Assembly (NCBI GenBank): GCA_020425885.1
Contig: JAGQRA010000850.1
Coordinates: 1 to 7,324 of the forward strand
Length of the DNA: 7,324 nt
Reading direction: 5' to 3'
Source of the DNA: Planctomycetota bacterium
GTDB lineage: Bacteria; Planctomycetota; UBA1135; UBA2386
Both the position numbers and the translations under genes were made by a program. Of this stretch, positions 6,042 to 7,324 are shown piece after piece. The notes under the pieces were generated by a model. That model had not been told where the DNA came from and did no database searches. It saw nothing but the letters and a program-made list of their open reading frames with translations. How positions within the stretch are numbered: position 1 is the first letter of the stretch; each line of letters opens with the position of its first letter.

Positions 6042-7324
6042 GTGAGTACGACCGCCCTTCCCTTCCCCAGCCCTGGCGGAGCCCGCTCGCCGCGTCGCGC
6101 CCGGCCGTTGTTCGCATCCCTTGCGATGGTTGTCGCATGCATGGCGTCGGCCACGGCGCAGGTAGCCACGCCGGGCCAGGCCGCGGGAAGATCGGTGAGG
6201 TCCATAATCGGTCTCGCGGTGATGGAGGTGCAGGGCTCCAAGCAGGGATCGGGCGAGCGGATCCTGCTGGCGCACTGCGACGGCGATGACCCCGTCGCAG
6301 TCGAGCTGCTCGGCGACACCGGCAAGGACATGCAGAAGGGGCTGCACGAGACGATCCGCTGTTGGGAGCAGCACCGGCGCCCTGGCTTTGCCGAGCAGGG
6401 TACGCTGCAGCTCAGCTTCGAGGACAAGACGCATCCCGTCGACGGCATGTCCGCCGGTGCCGCGTTCGCCGTGCTGCTGCATTCGTTTTCGGATCGCTTC
6501 GACATCGACCCCGAGTTCTGCATGACGGGCGACCTGTCCGTGGAGGGGCGGATCCTCGATGTCGGGTGCGTCTACGAGAAGCTCGGCGGTGGCGCACTCT
6601 TCAGTTGTACCCGCGCGGCCGTTCCCGTGGCTGCCGCGGCCGAGCTGGTGGACGGAGTGATCCTCAACGGTCCGGAGTTGCTGGCATCGATCGAGGTCTA
6701 TGGCGTCGAAACGCTACCAGAGGTGATAGGTGTGGCGCGCAGCAACCGGACGCGCGCGGGCGTGCAGGCGACGGCCGCCTTTGCGACACTGCGTGACCTC
6801 GTCGAGGACAAGCTCCGCTCCGGTGCAGCGGCGCCGAGTGCGCGGATCCGGAGCACGACGGCGAAGATCCTCGCGGCATTCCCCAACCACCTGTCGGCGA
6901 AGATTGTCGGCCAATGGAATGACGGGAGCCTGCCGAAGCTCACGATCGGAGCATCGATCTCGGCGCAGGAACGCATCCTCGACAACTACCTGCGCAAGAT
7001 CCGGTCCGGTGCCGACACGGCCCTCGCGGACTTGACCAACGAAACGACGACCACGCTCATCCAGCAGGCCAGAAGGTCTCTGCTCGTCCTGCGGTCCAAG
7101 TTGGATCCTGCGACCATCAGGCATGGCAGAGAGATGGAGGAGTTGTTGAGCGATGCAGTTCGCTTCGTCGAGATCCAGAAGAAGATCGCAGAGGCGGAAA
7201 AGGCGATCACCTACCAGGAGGAGCGAGTGAAAGCCCTGAAGGAGAGGATCGCGCGACTGCATGCGAATGGCGCTCCACGACAGGACGTCAGGGCGTTCAT
7301 AAGGAACCACAATTGCCAGGTCGA
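6042..7324 (+). CDS. Exported Lon-like (S16) Ser/Lys protease without ATPase, C-terminal coiled coil; 3' end outside window
   Basis: The frame is open from 5991 to the window end, so the protein is at least 427 residues from GTG 6042. That start gives an export signal: a basic n-region (RSPRRARP, 15-22), a hydrophobic core (LFASLAMVVACMASA, 23-37), and either an ATA signal-peptidase I site at 37-39 or a VVAC lipobox ending at C33. ATG 6126 is an alternative start but loses the basic part. No Shine-Dalgarno sequence supports either. A Lon-type proteolytic domain spans about 50-232. It contains SIIGLAVMEV, then DGMSAGAAFAV with the predicted nucleophile S137, then MTGDLSVEGRILDVGCVYEK with general base K180. 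The 43-residue Ser-Lys spacing equals that of E. coli Lon (S679, K722). No AAA+ motifs or PDZ domain are visible. Residues about 360-410 are a charged coiled coil. Codon use (AGG, AGA, ATA, CTA) differs from pheST. Substrate unknown. Confidence 0.75.
   Translation, partial: MSTTALPFPSPGGARSPRRARPLFASLAMVVACMASATAQVATPGQAAGRSVRSIIGLAVMEVQGSKQGSGERILLAHCDGDDPVAVELLGDTGKDMQKGLHETIRCWEQHRRPGFAEQGTLQLSFEDKTHPVDGMSAGAAFAVLLHSFSDRFDIDPEFCMTGDLSVEGRILDVGCVYEKLGGGALFSCTRAAVPVAAAAELVDGVILNGPELLASIEVYGVETLPEVIGVARSNRTRAGVQATAAFATLRDLVEDKLRSGAAAPSARIRSTTAKILAAFPNHLSAKIVGQWNDGSLPKLTIGASISAQERILDNYLRKIRSGADTALADLTNETTTTLIQQARRSLLVLRSKLDPATIRHGREMEELLSDAVRFVEIQKKIAEAEKAITYQEERVKALKERIARLHANGAPRQDVRAFIRNHNCQV

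Noticed and set aside
5288..6523. 411-codon open frame on the minus strand across DUF1697 and the Lon-like gene
   Set aside because: It overlaps two better-supported genes in other frames, and its composition (Arg/Pro/Ala-rich) is that of a shadow frame.
1..7324. CRISPR arrays, insertion sequences, tRNA or rRNA genes
   Set aside because: No regularly spaced repeats, transposase-like frames with terminal repeats, or tRNA/rRNA signatures were seen on either strand.

Overview
The window is about 7.3 kb of GC-rich bacterial chromosome (G and C dominate third codon positions in the core genes). The order rpmI-rplT-pheS-pheT is a standard bacterial translation block. Canonical Shine-Dalgarno sequences precede rplT, pheS and pheT. 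The sequence alone does not fix a phylum. A high-GC Gram-negative lineage such as Myxococcota-like or Planctomycetota-like bacteria would fit, but that is an inference.

Layout. Positions 1-4113 hold the plus-strand translation operon: the 3' end of rpmI (L35), rplT (L20), a 146-bp leader with several hairpins, then pheS and pheT overlapping by ATGA. A strong GC hairpin at about 4143-4168 separates pheT from a converging minus-strand Nudix CoA pyrophosphatase gene (4179-4745). That gene is divergent from a plus-strand AhpD-family (peroxidase-related) gene at 4768-5361, with only 22 bp between the two start codons. The AhpD-family gene converges, with a 3-bp gap, on a minus-strand DUF1697 gene (5365-5922). 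The last 1.3 kb hold a plus-strand gene that runs off the window. It encodes a protein with an apparent export signal, a Lon-type (S16) Ser/Lys protease domain without an ATPase, and a C-terminal coiled coil.

The main discovery candidate is the AhpD-family gene. It looks broken by a TGA at 5011-5013, but the frame is unchanged on both sides. The TGA sits exactly where the AhpD active site E-x11-C-x2-C-x3-H has its second (peroxidatic) cysteine, giving E67, C79, [UGA]82 and H86. A perfect 6-bp stem with a 6-nt loop lies 18 nt after the TGA, with G as the second loop base, which fits the bacterial SECIS rules. I read the gene as a 197-residue selenoprotein with a C-x-x-U centre rather than as a pseudogene.

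The second candidate is the exported Lon-like protease, whose Ser-Lys spacing (43 residues) matches that of Lon. Working together: the first block makes two 50S proteins and the phenylalanyl-tRNA synthetase tetramer. The Nudix and AhpD-type genes may form a small divergent redox/CoA housekeeping pair. The DUF1697 and Lon-like genes have no evident functional tie to the rest.
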